DNA of 8,179 bases from Spirochaetales bacterium (lineage in GTDB: Bacteria; Desulfobacterota_D; UBA1144). Made by a program: the position numbers and the translations under genes. The stretch covers positions 1 through 8,179 of the forward strand of contig PCAG01000040.1 in assembly GCA_002730475.1 (NCBI GenBank), written 5' to 3'. Below, piece after piece: positions 5,657 through 8,179 of the stretch (its first letter is position 1; the number at the start of each line of letters is the position of its first letter). Under the pieces are notes generated by a model, which saw only the letters and a list, made by a program, of their open reading frames with translations, did not search any database and was not told the DNA's origin.

Positions 5657-6880
5657 ATGGATTTGATAGTTCAAAAATATGGTGGAACCAGTGTAGCAAA
5701 TGTAAAAAAAATCAAAGATATTGCAAGAAATATCTCCACATTAAGAAAGAAAAAGAAATCAGTAGTTGTAGTAGTTTCCGCAATGGCAGGTGAAACTGAT
5801 AGGCTTCATGGGTTAACTAGGAACATTGCCAACATTCCAAACGAAAGAGAATACGATCAGGTAGTTTCTACAGGAGAAAAAGTTTCTGCTGGCTTGGTTG
5901 CTATAGCGCTTTCAGAGGTTGGAGTTAAAGCAATATCGCTTGACCCATCAAAATTGGGTTTAATTACAAACGATTTACATACTAAAGCCACAATTATTTC
6001 AGTCGGAGCTGCTAAGATAAAAACATACCTCAGAAAAGGTTATGTTATTGTCGTTCCTGGATTTCAAGGAATAAATTCAAAAAACGATATTACTACGCTA
6101 GGAAGAGGTGGTTCAGATTTAACCGCAGTGGCGCTAGCGTCGGCCTTAAATGCATCTCATTGCGAACTACTCAAAGATGATGTAGATGGAATTTATACAA
6201 CAGATCCAAAACTTTACAAAGGAGCAAAAAAAATTAATTATATTTCGTATCAAGAAATGCTTGAGATGTCGAGTTTGGGGTCGAAGGTCTTACAAGCAAA
6301 AGCGGTTGAGTATGCCAACAATTTAAAGATTAAATTGCATGTCAAATCAACGAAGAGCGTTTCAGAAAGAGGAACTTGGGTTATGGATGAAAAGTTAATT
6401 CCTATCAAGGAGAAAAATATTATAAGGGGCGTTACCCATGATCTAAAACAATCTAAAATAACCATCATTGGAATCGAGGATAGGCCTGGTATTGCATTTA
6501 GAATTTTTGAACCTATAGGTATAGCTGGAATCGTTGTTGATATGATTGTGCAAAACATAAGTACAGATGGAAAAACTGATTTAACTTTTACTATTCCTAA
6601 AGAAGATTTAAATAAAACCGTTAGAATCCTAGAAAAGAACAAATCTAAACTTGGATATCGCGAATTAATCAAAGATGAAAAAATTGCACTGGTATCTATT
6701 ATTGGAGCAGGTATGAAAATCCATACGGGAATTGCAACAAGAATGTTCAAATCTCTTTCAAAATCAAAAATTAACATTAGCATGATAACGACATCAGAAA
6801 TCAAAATATCTTGCGTAATCAACAAGAGTAAATGCAAGGTTGCAATTAAATCACTCCACAAGGAATTTAAATTGGATTAG
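5657..6880 (+). CDS. lysC: aspartate kinase, monofunctional, two ACT domains
   Basis: A 407-residue aspartokinase, close in length to Bacillus subtilis LysC (408). It phosphorylates aspartate, the first step toward lysine, methionine, threonine and isoleucine. The kinase domain (about 1-245) carries KYGGTS (7-12), STGEK (71-75), GRGGSD (149-154) and DVDGIYTTDP (175-184). ACT 1 begins near 268 with the D-RPG and VDMIVQNIS segments; ACT 2 covers about 343-407. This is the layout of feedback-inhibited enzymes, with lysine and/or threonine the likely effectors, but which one cannot be decided here. The ATG abuts the tsaE stop, with AGGA (5644-5647) 9 nt upstream. An internal in-frame start at codon 243 has its own ribosome site. 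The cimA start abuts its stop, placing the enzyme next to an isoleucine-pathway gene. Confidence 0.97.
   Translation: MDLIVQKYGGTSVANVKKIKDIARNISTLRKKKKSVVVVVSAMAGETDRLHGLTRNIANIPNEREYDQVVSTGEKVSAGLVAIALSEVGVKAISLDPSKLGLITNDLHTKATIISVGAAKIKTYLRKGYVIVVPGFQGINSKNDITTLGRGGSDLTAVALASALNASHCELLKDDVDGIYTTDPKLYKGAKKINYISYQEMLEMSSLGSKVLQAKAVEYANNLKIKLHVKSTKSVSERGTWVMDEKLIPIKEKNIIRGVTHDLKQSKITIIGIEDRPGIAFRIFEPIGIAGIVVDMIVQNISTDGKTDLTFTIPKEDLNKTVRILEKNKSKLGYRELIKDEKIALVSIIGAGMKIHTGIATRMFKSLSKSKINISMITTSEIKISCVINKSKCKVAIKSLHKEFKLD
6368..6373 (+). promoter_or_regulatory. internal ribosome binding site within lysC
   Basis: AGAGGA lies 9 nt upstream of the in-frame ATG at 6383 (codon 243 of lysC). It is as good as or better than the site for the full-length gene. 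Its position matches where Bacillus-type aspartokinases initiate their beta subunit. Confidence 0.55.
6383..6880 (+). CDS. predicted in-frame internal product of lysC: ACT-only regulatory beta subunit
   Basis: Starting at the internal ATG (Met243 of LysC), the same frame gives a 165-residue protein holding only the two ACT domains. In B. subtilis aspartokinase II and the Corynebacterium glutamicum enzyme, an internal start near this codon yields a beta subunit of about 160-172 residues that forms an alpha2-beta2 enzyme with the full-length chain. The well-spaced AGAGGA and the fitting position support the same arrangement here. This is inference from sequence and homology; the start could be unused. 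Confidence 0.5.
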   Translation: MDEKLIPIKEKNIIRGVTHDLKQSKITIIGIEDRPGIAFRIFEPIGIAGIVVDMIVQNISTDGKTDLTFTIPKEDLNKTVRILEKNKSKLGYRELIKDEKIALVSIIGAGMKIHTGIATRMFKSLSKSKINISMITTSEIKISCVINKSKCKVAIKSLHKEFKLD

Positions 6881-8179
6881 ATGTCAAAAAAAGTCGTAGC
6901 ATATGATGTAACACTTAGGGATGGAACACAGGGTGAAGGAGTATCCTTTTCTATAGAAGACAAAATAAGAGTTAGCCACAAACTTGATGAGCTTGGAGTA
7001 GGATATATTGAAGGTGGCTGGCCAGGTTCAAACAATAGAGACGAAGGATTTTTTAAGAAGGTCCAAAACGAAAGATACAAAAATTCAACAATAGTAGCTT
7101 TTGGAAGTACACGAAGAGCAAAAGAAAAATGTAGTCAGGATACCAATATACAATCGCTACTCAATGCAAATACATCCGCCATTACGATTGTGGGAAAAAC
7201 ATGGGACTTTCATGTATCCGAAGCTCTAAGAATAACTAATGAAAAAAACTTAGAATTAATCTCCGATTCTGTTGAGTATCTCTCGCAAAGAGTTGATGAG
7301 GTTTTTTTTGATGCCGAGCATTTCTTTGATGGATACAAGGCTAACAGTGAATATGCTGTTCAATGCCTCGAGATAGCCCTAAGTTCTGGGGCAGCCGGTG
7401 TTGTTCTGTGTGATACCAATGGGGGCTCCACTCCGTGGGAAATCAAAAAAATAGTAGCAGCAGCAAGGAAAATAAATAAAAAATGTATTCTTGGTATCCA
7501 CGCTCATAATGATTCCGATTTAGGAGTTGCCAATGCTTTGCAGGCAGTTATCTCTGGAGCAACTCAAGTTCAAGGAACAATAAATGGATACGGTGAACGA
7601 TGTGGTAATGCCAACCTGTGCTCAATAATTGCAAATTTAAATTTAAAAATGGGTATTGATTGCATTCCGGGCTCCAACCTACAACATCTTTATTCCGTTT
7701 CCAACTATATAAATGATTTGGCAAGTTTACCGAAAAATGACAAGCTGCCGTTTGTTGGAAAGAGTGCCTTTGCCCATAAAGGTGGCATACATGTAAGCGC
7801 TATTGTCAAAAACAGTTTGACTTATGAGCATGTAGAGCCAAGTTTAGTAGGAAACCATAGGCGAGTGTTGGTTTCCGATCTTGCAGGAAAGAGCAGCATT
7901 CAATACAAACTAAAAGAATTAAATATTGGCAAAGTATCGGATGAACACATAGCCCAAATTTTGAACCAACTTAAAGAATTAGAAAATGAAGGTTATGAGT
8001 TTGAAGGAGTTGATGCTTCTTTCGAACTATTAGTTAAAAAAATATCTGGACAATATACACCAAAGATTGAATTAATTGAGACTGAAATAAACACTAGACA
8101 AATCATTCCTGCAAGTAAATCATCAGCAAGGGTGAAGATAAAAATCGACAACGAAGTAGTTGAAAGCGTATCAACTGGG
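6881..8179 (+). CDS. cimA: citramalate synthase (C-terminal end beyond the window)
   Basis: The frame is open from the ATG at 6881 to the window end: 433 codons without a stop. The N-terminal YDVTLRDGTQGEGVSFS (from residue 8) is the DRE-TIM metallolyase signature in the form typical of citramalate synthases rather than LeuA. HAHND (207-211) supplies metal-binding histidines, and NGYGERCGNANL follows. The enzyme condenses acetyl-CoA with pyruvate to (R)-citramalate, giving 2-oxobutyrate for isoleucine without threonine deaminase. The family is about 525-540 residues, so around 100 residues of the C-terminal LeuA-type regulatory domain are cut off; that domain begins near residue 395. The ATG abuts the lysC TAG with only a distant AAGGA (6860-6864), so translation is probably coupled. 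Homocitrate or isopropylmalate synthase is less likely. Confidence 0.93.
   Translation, partial: MSKKVVAYDVTLRDGTQGEGVSFSIEDKIRVSHKLDELGVGYIEGGWPGSNNRDEGFFKKVQNERYKNSTIVAFGSTRRAKEKCSQDTNIQSLLNANTSAITIVGKTWDFHVSEALRITNEKNLELISDSVEYLSQRVDEVFFDAEHFFDGYKANSEYAVQCLEIALSSGAAGVVLCDTNGGSTPWEIKKIVAAARKINKKCILGIHAHNDSDLGVANALQAVISGATQVQGTINGYGERCGNANLCSIIANLNLKMGIDCIPGSNLQHLYSVSNYINDLASLPKNDKLPFVGKSAFAHKGGIHVSAIVKNSLTYEHVEPSLVGNHRRVLVSDLAGKSSIQYKLKELNIGKVSDEHIAQILNQLKELENEGYEFEGVDASFELLVKKISGQYTPKIELIETEINTRQIIPASKSSARVKIKIDNEVVESVSTG

Noticed and set aside
5640..5657. Lysine riboswitch or attenuator ahead of lysC
   Set aside because: The lysC start abuts the tsaE stop, leaving no room for a structured leader; any feedback is more likely through the ACT domains.
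6250..6861. 203-codon open frame antisense to lysC
   Set aside because: It lies wholly within the well-supported lysC gene, has no recognisable domain, and its hydrophobic Ile/Leu-rich translation is the expected mirror of AT-rich coding sequence.

Overview
The window is AT-rich bacterial DNA (GC in the mid-30s percent by eye, many AUA isoleucine codons) and almost entirely protein-coding. I see no rRNA, tRNA, mobile element, CRISPR array or phage gene. The compact layout suggests a small-genome, probably uncultured bacterium. I recall the order nnr-tsaE-lysC-cimA from Geobacter-like Desulfobacterota, so that lineage or a neighbour is a reasonable guess. Chloroflexota or Nitrospinota are not excluded; taxonomic confidence is low.

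Layout. (a) 1-310, minus strand: 5' part of a cinA-type gene that runs off the left edge. (b) 311-393: divergent intergenic region with a candidate plus-strand promoter. (c) 394-2570, plus strand: a FabL/FabI-type enoyl-ACP reductase-like SDR, coupled through a TAATG junction to cysS (cysteinyl-tRNA synthetase). (d) 2567-3544, minus strand: a radical SAM protein of unknown substrate with a shortened SPASM-type C-terminus; it converges on cysS so tightly that their stop codons overlap. (e) 3545-3654: a compact divergent control region with an 18-bp direct repeat, two back-to-back sigma70-like promoters sharing the same -35 hexamer, and small palindromes. (f) 3655-8179, plus strand: nnr (NAD(P)HX repair), tsaE (tRNA t6A), lysC (aspartokinase) and cimA (citramalate synthase, cut at the right edge), packed with an 8-nt overlap and two zero-base junctions.

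How the genes work together: lysC and cimA supply the aspartate-family and isoleucine/2-oxobutyrate branches of amino-acid synthesis. cysS and tsaE serve translation (tRNA charging and tRNA modification). nnr, and possibly cinA, are housekeeping repair functions for nicotinamide cofactors. Most of the window is ordinary core metabolism. The parts worth a second look are the repeat-bearing control region of the radical SAM gene, that gene's unusual cysteine pattern, the probable leaderless start of nnr, and a well-formed internal start inside lysC that would make a separate regulatory subunit.
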